Positions 1 through 8,214 of a stretch of 24,167 nt of DNA are shown piece by piece (position 1 is the first letter of the stretch; each line of letters starts with the position of its first letter). The stretch spans positions 1 to 24,167 of the forward strand of contig DASQPC010000017.1 in NCBI GenBank assembly GCA_035644155.1, read 5' to 3'. The translations under genes were made by a program, and so were the position numbers. The notes beneath the pieces are model-generated. The model made no database searches. It worked only from the letters and a program-made list of their open reading frames with translations, and was not told the origin of the DNA. Origin of the DNA: DATIGJ01 sp035644155 (GTDB lineage: Bacteria > Patescibacteriota > Microgenomatia > Levybacterales > UBA12049).

Positions 1-229
1 TTTTTTGCTGAGGAGGATTTTTTGCTAAATTGTCAAGTACACCTATACCATCAACTTTTGGCATCATGATATCTAGAAGGATAAGATCATAGCCACCTTG
101 GTGCATTTTAGCGAATCCTTCTTCTCCATTGATACCAGTATCAACATCATATCCTGCATCTTGTAACACCTCAAGATAAACTTCACGAATATATTGATCA
201 TCATCAACAAGCAAAATTTTTTTGTGCAT
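1..229 (-). CDS. Response regulator receiver protein (partial, cut by window edge)
   Basis: Receiver (REC) domain of a two-component response regulator. Read on the minus strand from ATG at 229 it begins MHKKILLVDDDQYIREVYLE, with the acidic DDD cluster near residue 10. The phosphoacceptor Asp is in LILLDIMMPKVDG, the usual beta-3 loop. About 76 residues are visible and the C-terminal end lies outside the window, so an output domain cannot be judged. A promoter-like TTGACA / N17 / AATAAT ends 9 nt before the ATG, so the message would be nearly leaderless and no Shine-Dalgarno sequence is visible. It lies downstream of the aldo/keto reductase on the same strand. Its kinase partner is unknown; the GAF-kinase at 9412 is a possible but unproven partner. 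Confidence 0.88.
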   Translation of the reverse strand, partial: MHKKILLVDDDQYIREVYLEVLQDAGYDVDTGINGEEGFAKMHQGGYDLILLDIMMPKVDGIGVLDNLAKNPPQQK

Positions 230-238
230 AATGAAACC

Positions 239-267
239 ATTATTAGGAATAAGAAAGGGAATGTCAA
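239..267 (-). promoter_or_regulatory. Promoter of the response regulator gene
   Basis: On the minus strand TTGACA (267-262) is followed after 17 nt by AATAAT (244-239). The start codon begins 10 nt further on, leaving almost no leader. The -35 match is perfect and the -10 match is good. Confidence 0.6.
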
Positions 268-278
268 TAGAAAAAGGG

Positions 279-1037
279 TTATAAATTATTTATAGCTTCT
301 CTAAAAGCAGTATAGTTCTCTTGGAGATGCTTGATGGATTTTGTTCCTGTGAGAATAAAACCGTTAAACTTTTTTTGCAAAATAAATCTAAACGCTTCAC
401 TCTTATCATCAGCGTTTTTTCCCATATTAAAAGGTCTATTAATAACAACAATTTTACCTTTTTTTGTTGCTTGATCGATGATTTTTGAAAATGTTTGGTT
501 TTCTTTATTGTAGGGAAACTGAATAACCGAATACAAAGGACTATTTAAAACATATGCTGCTGATTCAAGATCTGAAACACTCGCGCCAAACTGCTTTATC
601 CCCCGTTCCTTCGCATAAGCAAAAGCCTTCAGGACATCGGGATTTTGTAGTGCTTGCATATGAGCTTTATGGAGATATAAAAGATCAATCTGTTTTAACA
701 AAGCTAGACTTCTATCAAAACTTTTTTTTAATGCTTCATAAGAATGATCTACAAATCCTTCATTTGTTTCTGTATTCCACTGCTCACCAAATTTAGTAGC
801 GACGATAAGTTTCTCTCGTTCTTGAACATGTGAAGTCAAAAATTTTGCAAGACGTTCTTCGCTTGTTCCATACGCAGGAGCAGTATCAAAATAGCTGATG
901 CCAAGTTTAACTGCAAAGGACAAAAAATTAAAAACTTCTTGTTCATTAGGAATAGTTGATTGTACATGTCCCCATTTCCGACCAATACCAATTAAACCAG
1001 AACCTAAATGTACATGCTTAATACTTTTTACATCCAT
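279..1037 (-). CDS. Aldo/keto reductase family protein
   Basis: NAD(P)H-dependent oxidoreductase with a TIM-barrel fold, probably cytoplasmic. The catalytic tetrad of the family is complete: D51 and Y56 in FDTAPAYG, K82 in VATKFG, and H123 in LLYLHK. The C-terminal part has GFILTGTKSIKHLQEN, the usual region that binds the NADP phosphate. At 252 aa it is shorter than the common 280-330 aa, so some loops are reduced. It lies 32 nt behind the FAD oxidoreductase on the same strand, so co-transcription is likely. A TATCAT hexamer 11 nt before the ATG could be a separate promoter, but its -35 is poor. The substrate cannot be told from sequence. The family call is firm. Confidence 0.9.
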   Translation of the reverse strand: MDVKSIKHVHLGSGLIGIGRKWGHVQSTIPNEQEVFNFLSFAVKLGISYFDTAPAYGTSEERLAKFLTSHVQEREKLIVATKFGEQWNTETNEGFVDHSYEALKKSFDRSLALLKQIDLLYLHKAHMQALQNPDVLKAFAYAKERGIKQFGASVSDLESAAYVLNSPLYSVIQFPYNKENQTFSKIIDQATKKGKIVVINRPFNMGKNADDKSEAFRFILQKKFNGFILTGTKSIKHLQENYTAFREAINNL

Positions 1038-1069
1038 TATTATGTTCTATGATATCATTTTTTGATAAA

Positions 1070-2230
1070 TTACTGCTGCGTTTTTGTAAAAATATCAATT
1101 GGTCGTGAAGATACATCAGGAAACATGGCTGGTGTATAAAGTTTATGGAGAATTGTATCCGCAACATAAGGTGCTTCTGTCATTTTTCCAGCGAGTGCAA
1201 ACACATGACCCTTAACAGGTTCCAGTATATGAGAATCTACGGAATGTCTTCCTGTTACATCTGTTGCAATATCAGGTTTAATACAAGCAATTCCTTTTGC
1301 TCTCCCTCTGAGTTCTTTGACTTTTGGGTACATAGTACTTAGCGTGTCAAATGTTGCATCAATTTCCTCTTGTAAAACAACATTATCGGGAGTATCAACT
1401 TGTTTTTCATCATATGAGCGATTGGTAATAGCATAATCTCCATGCGTAATTGTAATTGCTTGATTACGGTCAAGCGAAACAACACTCTGTTGTGTAAACC
1501 GAGGTAGAAGTATCAAATGACTTTTCCAAAAAACCATATTAAGTTTTGTATCTGTAAGTCCTTGATAAGATTCGCCTAAGTTAGCTCCAGTACAGTAGAT
1601 AAAATTTTCAGCATCAATGGTATATTGTCTGCCATTTGAGTTGACTTCAATACTTTTTTCTCCAGTATGATGATATTGTGCATTATTTAGATACTTACCA
1701 CCGTTTCTTTGGATATCAGTAAGAAGTTTTTGATAGAGCATTCTATTATTTATTTTCAAATCGGCTGTCTGAAATACATATTGGACAAGATCTGGATTAA
1801 TATCAGGCTCTTTTTGGAAAAACTTATCAGGTTTAATCTCTTTATAGGCGACTTCCAAACGTTCCCAGGTATCAACAGCTCGTAATGCAAGAAGAGGATC
1901 TTGCGTCACTGCATAGATAGGATGTAAAGGTTCTTCAATACACTCACGGGCATAATTTTTAATATATTCATGTCCATAGGTAATTTTGTTAACAACAGCT
2001 TGTTTTTTTTCAGGATCCGAAACAGAAAGAGAATGGACACTTCCTCTATGGAGCCATCCATGGTTTTTAATTGAGGGACCATCAGCAACAGTAGGTGCAG
2101 TTTCTAAGAGAGTAACTATTTGCCCAAGGTCTGTTAATTTTTTTGCAACAATCAGACCAAGAGCACCTGCTCCGACAACAACAGTATTATTTTCTAATTT
2201 ATTTTGTGGTAGTATTGCTCCCTCTTTCAT
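1070..2230 (-). CDS. FAD-dependent oxidoreductase, DAO (glycine/D-amino-acid oxidase-like) family
   Basis: Flavoprotein with an N-terminal dinucleotide-binding fold: VVVGAGALGLIVAKKL carries GxGxxG at residues 20-25 from ATG 2230, and an acidic residue ends the second strand (TLLE). Later sequence fits the DAO superfamily (L-2-hydroxyglutarate or D-amino-acid oxidase type), including the C-terminal FALAGKMTEAPYVAD region that usually contacts FAD. The length is 386 aa from this start. The frame stays open upstream to a TTG at 2299, but that stretch covers the 28-bp element shared with the next gene. The element is read in a different frame there, so it is conserved as DNA rather than protein and ATG 2230 is preferred. 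It probably forms a unit with the reductase below and the ATP-grasp-like gene above. Substrate unknown. Confidence 0.85.
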   Translation of the reverse strand: MKEGAILPQNKLENNTVVVGAGALGLIVAKKLTDLGQIVTLLETAPTVADGPSIKNHGWLHRGSVHSLSVSDPEKKQAVVNKITYGHEYIKNYARECIEEPLHPIYAVTQDPLLALRAVDTWERLEVAYKEIKPDKFFQKEPDINPDLVQYVFQTADLKINNRMLYQKLLTDIQRNGGKYLNNAQYHHTGEKSIEVNSNGRQYTIDAENFIYCTGANLGESYQGLTDTKLNMVFWKSHLILLPRFTQQSVVSLDRNQAITITHGDYAITNRSYDEKQVDTPDNVVLQEEIDATFDTLSTMYPKVKELRGRAKGIACIKPDIATDVTGRHSVDSHILEPVKGHVFALAGKMTEAPYVADTILHKLYTPAMFPDVSSRPIDIFTKTQQ

Positions 2231-2269
2231 GCTTTTAAAGTAAATACTACTTAAGAAAGCAAAGATATG

Positions 2270-2297
2270 GAATGACAAAACTGTCAGGAAAGTTGAC
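2270..2297 (-). promoter_or_regulatory. 28-bp element copy A, upstream of the FAD oxidoreductase gene
   Basis: This matches 3614-3641 at 26 of 28 positions, in the same orientation relative to its downstream gene. It contains the inverted repeat TGACA-N4-TGTCA, followed by GGAAAGTTGAC on the plus strand. It ends 39 nt before ATG 2230, just upstream of the region where a weak -35 would fall, a position typical for an activator site. It lies between the stop of the upstream gene (2319) and this gene's start. Confidence 0.75.
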
Positions 2298-2318
2298 AAA
2301 ATATTTTACAAAGAGAAA

Positions 2319-3578
2319 TCAAACAGAACTAACTGCTGTATTAATGCTGCTTGATGAAGCATGAAGAAAATCGGTTTTTTCGCATCCTGTCGCTTTGATT
2401 GCAATAAGTTTTCCTTCGTGTCCTGCGGCAAGAGAAAAATATGGAGTAAGTCGTACTTTTGCCATCATTGGTGTGTTTTCTCCCTTAGCGTCTTGATACT
2501 CCATTGGTACTTTTATTCCTCTATGAAATGCTTGAATGACATGTAGTCCTGATTGATCGTTTTGCGCTTGGTTTAAAAGTGATCGTGCTCCCTCAGCAGA
2601 TTTTTCATGCAAAAAATGTACACCTTCAGCCCAAGAACTCTGCGTTCCGAAACCAGATGACTTCAAAACAAATGCTCTTTTTGCTCTGGATAAGCTGGCA
2701 AGCTCGCTAGCATGTTTTATTCCTTCGGGTAAAGAAACCGCAACATGCTGTTCTTGGCCTACAATCCATGTGAGGGGTATAACATCTCGTAAATGATTGA
2801 ATGCTCCATCTCCTAGCTCTTTTTGGAAATATTTTTCAAAACGACGATCCCAGACAAAAGAGAGAAGCGCTTTTTCTTCCATATGCGGTGTAGGAGAAGG
2901 AAGAAGCTGATTGCCTGTAGCAATTTGTTGATCCAAGAGTACCTTTATAGAAGGATCTTCAAGATATTCATTTAAATAAAAACCGCGATACAAAGTATTT
3001 TGGTTGTCAGAGTCTGCTTTCTTTGCATGCCAAGCTCTCTTCTCTCCTGAGAAAACATTCTCCGCAAGAAATGTCATTTGTCCGGCATACGATTTGGTTT
3101 TTTGACTATAGACCAGCGTTCCTTCTGCCGGTGTTAGCTTTTGTACATACGTAGAAAGTGTTGTATCACCAACAAGTGTTTCAAATCCTTTTTGTCTATA
3201 CCCACGGTTTACTATTTCGGCTAGGCCAAGACCAAAGGCGGATGTTTCTATTTCACAAATTGTAAATCCATTGGGTGTAATAACAAGATCCGGTCTGATA
3301 AATAAATAATCAGCCGGCTTCTCAGTAAGAAATATTTCCGGTTTTCCGGTGTTAAGAAGATCTCTGACGCGCTCATCAGATCTATATAATTGATCAGCTG
3401 CAAAAAAATAGCTCGTAATGTCATTTCCTATTGCTTGAATTTCTTTTCCCTGCTCACTACTCATTTCCAACGGCTTTGGAGAAACTCTAAAGGGAATTTT
3501 TTGTCCTGTTTCATATTCCCCTCTTCGAGCTTGATAGATGCTATGGTTTCCAAGAACTGCTTCTAGACGCTCTCTCAT
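2319..3578 (-). CDS. Probable ATP-grasp-like enzyme (uncharacterised)
   Basis: A soluble protein of 419 aa from ATG 3578, with no signal peptide or membrane segment. Two blocks resemble ATP-grasp ligases: an N-terminal block with RPDLVITPNGFTICEIE, like the pre-ATP-grasp part of peptide-ligase relatives, and a C-terminal block with AFVLKSSGFGTQSSW, like a nucleotide-binding strand and loop, followed by KVRLTPYF and KATGCEKTDF. I recognise the pattern rather than a named family, so the reaction is unknown; a carboxylate-amine or peptide-type ligation is the best guess. The open frame continues upstream to 3665 across the 28-bp element, which is better read as regulatory DNA. A -10-like CATACAAC lies just before ATG 3578, making the message nearly leaderless. 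It is divergent from the STAND regulator gene. Confidence 0.6.
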   Translation of the reverse strand: MRERLEAVLGNHSIYQARRGEYETGQKIPFRVSPKPLEMSSEQGKEIQAIGNDITSYFFAADQLYRSDERVRDLLNTGKPEIFLTEKPADYLFIRPDLVITPNGFTICEIETSAFGLGLAEIVNRGYRQKGFETLVGDTTLSTYVQKLTPAEGTLVYSQKTKSYAGQMTFLAENVFSGEKRAWHAKKADSDNQNTLYRGFYLNEYLEDPSIKVLLDQQIATGNQLLPSPTPHMEEKALLSFVWDRRFEKYFQKELGDGAFNHLRDVIPLTWIVGQEQHVAVSLPEGIKHASELASLSRAKRAFVLKSSGFGTQSSWAEGVHFLHEKSAEGARSLLNQAQNDQSGLHVIQAFHRGIKVPMEYQDAKGENTPMMAKVRLTPYFSLAAGHEGKLIAIKATGCEKTDFLHASSSSINTAVSSV

Positions 3579-3613
3579 AATCGTTGTATGGTAACGCAGG
3601 AGCAACAAGAACT

Positions 3614-3641
3614 GAATGACACAGCTGTCAGGAAAGTTGAC
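3614..3641 (-). promoter_or_regulatory. 28-bp element copy B, between the ATP-grasp-like and STAND genes
   Basis: Second copy of the element at 2270-2297, differing only at two bases. It holds TGACA-N4-TGTCA and then GGAAAGTTGAC on the plus strand. It lies 35 nt upstream of ATG 3578 and ends 12 nt before the TACAAT hexamer that serves the divergent STAND gene. A protein bound here could affect both promoters. Confidence 0.75.
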
Positions 3642-3653
3642 GGAATTATTTGA

Positions 3654-3659
3654 TACAAT
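3654..3659 (+). promoter_or_regulatory. -10 hexamer of the STAND gene
   Basis: TACAAT ends 9 nt before ATG 3669 and directly abuts ATG 3660. Transcription would start near 3666, so 3669 is the usable start on a leaderless message. The -35 position (GGAAAG) is poor and lies within the 28-bp element, suggesting regulation by the element-binding protein. Confidence 0.5.
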
Positions 3660-3668
3660 ATGCAAATT

Positions 3669-5984
3669 ATGAAATCATTTGCAGAGCTTTTTAAGAAATA
3701 TAGGCTTCGTGCGGAGTTTGAAACCTTTACGGCTTTTGGCAATGTTCTTTCGGAAAAAGGATATTACTATGAAGATAGTATCTTCTCCCATTGGCAAAAA
3801 GGGAGCCGAGTTCCATCGAGTCGACACCTTGTGCTTACAATAATTCAAATTTTTTCTGAAAAAGAAGCGCTTAAGACCATTAACGAAGCAAATGATATCT
3901 TGGAATCGGCAGGGATGGGATATCTAACGAAAAAAGAAGTAAGAGAGCTTCACCTCAGTCAATTTGCAGTGCCCTTTCAAGTACCAAGCGAGATCGTCCA
4001 TTTTACAGGAAGAGATGATCTTGTGAATCAGGTGGAAAAAGAGATAAAAAAACGTAAAGTATTCCTCTTGTATGGTTCCCCTGGTGTTGGGAAAACAGCA
4101 TTAGCAATCAAACTAGGACATCGTTTCCGAAACAAATTCCCTGATGGAGTATTGTGGTATAAAGTCGATTCATCAAATATCATGGATATTTTATTATCTA
4201 TTGCATCGTTATATGGTCGTGATATTCGTTCTATCAAGGATACACAAGTGCGTGCTTCTATCGTCAGGACACTTCTCTCTGAAAAGAAAATTCTTCTTAT
4301 TTTGGATAATGTTACAAGCCATGATACTATATCACTCTTATTGCCGAATAATTCTTCTTGCTCTGTTATTATTACCTCACAAGAAAATCTTCGTAATATT
4401 GCGATTCACTATCGAGCTATTCTTGTGCCAGCATTTACACAAGAAGAAACATTTAAACTTTTTGAAAAAATATTTGATAAAAATTATGTAAAGAAACATC
4501 AAGAAACAATTTTTGCAGTTGGTGAGAGGTTGGGTTATCTACCTTTAGCTGTCCATATAGCAGCGCATATAGTTTCTACGTATATTAGGACAGCGCATAT
4601 GTCTTTTGAGGCCTATCTTCAGAAACTTGAGGAGGCGCCTATTGATTTGCAACGTTTAACATATGAGGACAAAAATTTGTTTCGAGCAATTACTATTGGT
4701 TATAAAGCTTTAGATCAGCAAGCAAGAAATGTTTTTATTTCATTAGGTGTTTTTGAAGGGAAAGACTTTTCACTTGAGGCAGTTACCTTTATCAACAAAC
4801 TGCCTCTAGAGACAATGGAATCCATTATGATTGAGCTTAGAAGAATTTCCTTTATTCAAGAATCAAGTCCTGATCGATACAGCATGCATCCCTTGATAAA
4901 AATTTTTGCCCGGAAAAAGATGCATGATTCATTTATGTATTTACAGGTAGCAAAATATTATGAAGCATTATTATCAAATTACCAAAAAGATGCGAGCAGA
5001 TTTTCTCCTTTTATACGACAAGAAACAGATAATATTATCTATATTTTTAAAAAATGTTATGAGTTGCAATATTGGGATCCAATTACCAATTTATGGAATC
5101 AACTTGAACAGTTCTTGCAAGATACCAAAGAATTGGATAAATTGCGTCCACTTGTAGAGAGAGTATATCAAGCAAAAAAAATAAATATATTTCAGAAGAT
5201 ATTGCTAGGTTATATTATTTTTCATCTGTTTTTTTGGATATGTATACAAATGAGTACTTTAACAAAAGGCTTATGGAATGATCTTTTTAATGTATCTCTC
5301 AGTATACTTCCTCTTTATGGAGGATTTGTTGGTTTGTATATCGCAAAGTCCTGGGGATTTTTGAAAAATTCTTTGGGAAAAGCTTTAACATGTCTTGCAA
5401 GTGGGTTAGTCTGCTGGGGAATGGGTAATGCATATCTCTCCTATAACGATCTTTTTACCGCCACACAGCATCCCTATCCGTCGCTTGCCGATATTGGGTT
5501 TTTCTCAAGTTTCTATTTATGGGCAATAGGAATATTTTATTTGTCCAGAGCGGCAGGGACAAGATATAGTACGTTTGGTAAGTATAGAAAACTTTTTTTC
5601 ATTCTAAGTCCAACAATCGTTGCTCTACTTTCTCTCGTTCTTATTACTTTTTTTATGAAAGATTATGGATTGTTTCGGGGACCTTTTTTCCCAAAAATGA
5701 TTCTTAACGTTGGTTATGCATTTGTTCTTATTGTTATGTTGGCATTATCACTTGTCATTTTTGGCTTGTCTTTTGGTTTTTTTGGCGGGAGATATAAGCT
5801 ACCGATGTATTCTTTATTAATTGGTTTTATTTTTATCTATATTTCAGTTGCGGTCTATTATCCATTGTTAGCAACAAATAATTATTACAATGGGAATTGG
5901 GGAGATTTCTTTTATACTATTGCTTTGTCTTTTATAGCGTTTGGCGTATGTGGTTTCTATAGATTACCTCAGAAAAAAGTGTAA
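3669..5984 (+). CDS. STAND NTPase: HTH - NB-ARC - multipass membrane domain
   Basis: Large regulator-like NTPase. Residue numbers count from ATG 3660; 3669 is the preferred start. Residues 5-65 resemble the XRE-type helix-turn-helix found at the head of NB-ARC proteins (FAELFKKYRL, then SHWQKGSRVPS). Residues 115-300 form the NB-ARC NTPase: Walker A GSPGVGKT (139-146), Walker B LLILDN (D216), a sensor-like VIITS and GYLPLA (292-297). SMHPLIKIFARKK (408-420) sits where the MHD motif falls, with Pro for Asp. The usual TPR or WD40 sensor is missing. A helical linker leads instead to about eight hydrophobic segments (510-770) that contain PYPSLAD and GGRYKLP. This membrane part is paralogous to the protein at 8274-9074. 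The architecture suggests a membrane-tethered sensor that binds DNA at its cytoplasmic N-terminus. The target is unknown; the adjacent 28-bp element is a candidate. Confidence 0.85.
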   Translation: MKSFAELFKKYRLRAEFETFTAFGNVLSEKGYYYEDSIFSHWQKGSRVPSSRHLVLTIIQIFSEKEALKTINEANDILESAGMGYLTKKEVRELHLSQFAVPFQVPSEIVHFTGRDDLVNQVEKEIKKRKVFLLYGSPGVGKTALAIKLGHRFRNKFPDGVLWYKVDSSNIMDILLSIASLYGRDIRSIKDTQVRASIVRTLLSEKKILLILDNVTSHDTISLLLPNNSSCSVIITSQENLRNIAIHYRAILVPAFTQEETFKLFEKIFDKNYVKKHQETIFAVGERLGYLPLAVHIAAHIVSTYIRTAHMSFEAYLQKLEEAPIDLQRLTYEDKNLFRAITIGYKALDQQARNVFISLGVFEGKDFSLEAVTFINKLPLETMESIMIELRRISFIQESSPDRYSMHPLIKIFARKKMHDSFMYLQVAKYYEALLSNYQKDASRFSPFIRQETDNIIYIFKKCYELQYWDPITNLWNQLEQFLQDTKELDKLRPLVERVYQAKKINIFQKILLGYIIFHLFFWICIQMSTLTKGLWNDLFNVSLSILPLYGGFVGLYIAKSWGFLKNSLGKALTCLASGLVCWGMGNAYLSYNDLFTATQHPYPSLADIGFFSSFYLWAIGIFYLSRAAGTRYSTFGKYRKLFFILSPTIVALLSLVLITFFMKDYGLFRGPFFPKMILNVGYAFVLIVMLALSLVIFGLSFGFFGGRYKLPMYSLLIGFIFIYISVAVYYPLLATNNYYNGNWGDFFYTIALSFIAFGVCGFYRLPQKKV

Positions 5985-6000
5985 ACTGTAAAAATCCCTA

Positions 6001-6029
6001 TTGTAAAAAAAGGTGTAGAGATATATAAT
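6001..6029 (+). promoter_or_regulatory. Promoter of the oxoamine synthase-acyltransferase operon
   Basis: TTGTAA (6001-6006), a 17-nt spacer, then a perfect TATAAT (6024-6029). It leaves a leader of about 80 nt before ATG 6119, unusually long for this window. Confidence 0.65.
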
Positions 6030-6072
6030 CTAATTACTATCGGACTTAACATCTTTGTTATTTTAATCCCAA

Positions 6073-6088
6073 TCTCCAGCAATGGAGA
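6073..6088 (+). promoter_or_regulatory. Small hairpin in the oxoamine synthase leader
   Basis: TCTCC (6073-6077) pairs with GGAGA (6084-6088) around a 6-nt loop, about 30 nt before ATG 6119. It is short and of uncertain significance. Confidence 0.3.
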
Positions 6089-6118
6089 ATCTCAGAAGTT
6101 TGTCATCGGTACATACCT

Positions 6119-7423
6119 ATGAAACCAATAGTAAAAGACTTAATTGAAAATTATCGTTAGTTATATGAAAAGAATTTGGCCCATCCCGATGTTCTTCTTG
6201 ATCAGCTCGCCTCCCCTGAATTACGAATCAATAATAAAGTTTTTGTGAGCTTTTGTTCCAATAATTATTTAGGCCTCAGCATGCGCCCAGAAGTTATTGA
6301 GGCTTCAAAAGCTGCACTTATTAAATTTAGTAATGGTACCTCAGAATCACGAAAATTAGGAGGCAATTTAAGAATTCTTGAAGAACTTGAACAAACACTT
6401 TCAGATTATAAAGAAAAAGAAGATACGATAATTTTTGCAACGGGACTTTTGGCAAACGTTGGAGTAATTTCCGCAATTACTGACATTAATTTCTACATGG
6501 AACTCTTCTATCAAAAAGCCAACCGTGGCACTGAAACAGTCATAATTGGAGATCAATTAAATCATAGAAGTATTCAAATGGGAGTAAAGTTATCTCGAGC
6601 TAAGCATGTTCGGTATTTGCATAATGACATGAAAAGCCTTGAAGAAAAATTAGAAGAACATAAAAAATCAAATTTATTTATTATTACTGATAGTGTTTTT
6701 AGTATGGATGGTGATCTTGCTCCACTGGATCAGATTACCAAACTAGCAAATGAATATCAGGCAGCTGTCATGATTGACGATGCACATGGAAGTGGTGTCT
6801 ATGGAAAAAGAGGTCGTGGTGCTGCTGAACATTTTGGCGTATCAAATGAAATTGATTTTCTCATGGGCACCTTAAGTAAAGCGTTTGGTGGTTTAGGTGG
6901 ATTTGTCTCTGCAAAGAAAGAAATCGTAGATATGCTCAAAATAAATACATCGACTTATTACTTTACCTCCAGTTTGCCAGCAAGTGTTGCAGCAGGACTC
7001 ATTGCAGCAATAAAAATTGCAGAAAGAGAAGAGGCGCTTCGCGTGAGATTATGGAAAAATGTTTATCGTATGATTAAAGGACTTTTTGATTTAGGGATTG
7101 ATTTTCCCTTGAGGTTCTCTCAAATTATTCCAATTATGGTTTATGTTGAAAAAAAAGCATATGAATTGGAAGAGTTTTTATATGACTATGGTATTTTGTG
7201 TAGTGCGGTGACTGTTCCGGCAGTTGCTCCTGGAAAGGCACGCCTTCGAGCATCGATTAATGCAAGTCATACTGATGAGCATATTGATCGATTTTTGAAT
7301 GGTATTAGTGACGCAATAACGAAGTTTCATATACCGACAGTTCAACGAAAAAAAAGTGAATGGGATACTTTTATTAAAGAAAGCCCTGATTATATCTTAC
7401 AGTTAATAAACAAAAAAAGATGA
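6119..7423 (+). pseudogene. Alpha-oxoamine synthase family PLP enzyme with an in-frame TAG near the start
   Basis: Member of the family of 2-amino-3-ketobutyrate CoA ligase, BioF, 5-aminolevulinate synthase and serine palmitoyltransferase, which condense an amino acid with an acyl thioester and release CO2. Visible motifs: SFCSNNYLGLS, SESRKLGGN, DDAHGSGVYG with the PLP-contacting Asp and His, and TLSKAFGG with the Schiff-base Lys (residue 254 from ATG 6119). The frame from ATG 6119 reads MKPIVKDLIENYR, then TAG at 6158-6160, then LYEKNLAHPDVLL, which looks like continuous family sequence. GAG to TAG would explain it. Without readthrough, translation must restart downstream; TTG 6176 gives 415 aa with every catalytic motif intact, so the protein may still be made. 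The stop overlaps the next ATG (ATGA). Which thioester and amino acid it uses is unclear. Confidence 0.8.
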
Positions 7424-8199
7424 CAAATGCAGAGTTTTTAGACACATATTTACATATGCAATCTGGAATTATATTTGATAAGTTAACCAAATTCAATGAG
7501 TCAATTCTTACATTTTGTCAAGCTGACGAAGCAACTTATTGGAATTTTGCCTTAGTAAAAAGAGTAATGTCTGAACAAGAAATCGATAATTTAGCACAAG
7601 CATTTATCAAGCTGAAAAGAATTCCATCAATATATTTTGAAGACAAACCAGAATTATATCCTCTTAAGGAATTGTTAACGAGAAAAGGATACAAAATATC
7701 TTATGAGGATTCTTGGATGTTTTATGAGCAAGCATCAGTACATTTACCAGCAGATTATAAAGTAATAAGTGTTAGTAGTGATCAAGAGCTCGAGATATTT
7801 TTAGATATTTTTAATAAATGCTATCAAAAAGATGATCCGCAAAATCCTTATGGAGAATTCGGTGAAGGTTATTTAAAAATTATTTCTGATTCATGGTATA
7901 ACTATCATCAATCTCAGAGGGTGGAGTGTTTTATTTTCTATAAAAATCAAGAACCTGTTGCAGTTTCGGCGTTAACAAACTATGAAGACGCGGGTTATAT
8001 ATCGAATGTTGGATCTGTACGTCACGTTCGTGGACAAGGGTTTGGAAGATTAGCAACATTACATTGTGTCAAAAAGTCGATAGAAAAAGGGCATAATTAT
8101 CATTTTTTAGCAACTGAAGCAGGACACTATCCCCACAAGTTTTATCAAAGGATCGGATTTAAAACAAAATTTACAGCAATAGATTTTGCAAAAGAATAA
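7420..8199 (+). CDS. GNAT family N-acyltransferase
   Basis: Cytoplasmic 259-aa protein. The C-terminal half is a GNAT domain: the acyl-CoA-binding motif A is GYISNVGSVRHVRGQGFGR, with RGQGFG matching R/QxxGxG/A, and motif B is HKFYQRIGFK near the end. The N-terminal 110 residues may be a degenerate second GNAT fold, as in many tandem members, but no motif is clear. The ATG overlaps the TGA of the oxoamine synthase gene (ATGA), so the two are translationally coupled and probably act in one pathway. An amino-ketone made by the synthase would have a free amine that this enzyme could acylate. The substrate is inferred only from this context. Confidence 0.82.
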   Translation: MTNAEFLDTYLHMQSGIIFDKLTKFNESILTFCQADEATYWNFALVKRVMSEQEIDNLAQAFIKLKRIPSIYFEDKPELYPLKELLTRKGYKISYEDSWMFYEQASVHLPADYKVISVSSDQELEIFLDIFNKCYQKDDPQNPYGEFGEGYLKIISDSWYNYHQSQRVECFIFYKNQEPVAVSALTNYEDAGYISNVGSVRHVRGQGFGRLATLHCVKKSIEKGHNYHFLATEAGHYPHKFYQRIGFKTKFTAIDFAKE

Positions 8200-8214
8200 C
8201 ATATTAGTGTCATA

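Noticed and set aside
2231..2299. A hydrophobic N-terminal extension (possible signal peptide) of the FAD oxidoreductase from TTG 2299
   Set aside because: It is encoded by the shared 28-bp element, which is read in another frame at its second copy. The enzyme's normal N-terminus begins just after ATG 2230.
6158..6160. TAG reassigned to an amino acid
   Set aside because: TAG is the normal end of the RHS, Fic and kinase genes in this window; TGA also ends genes, so no code change is supported.
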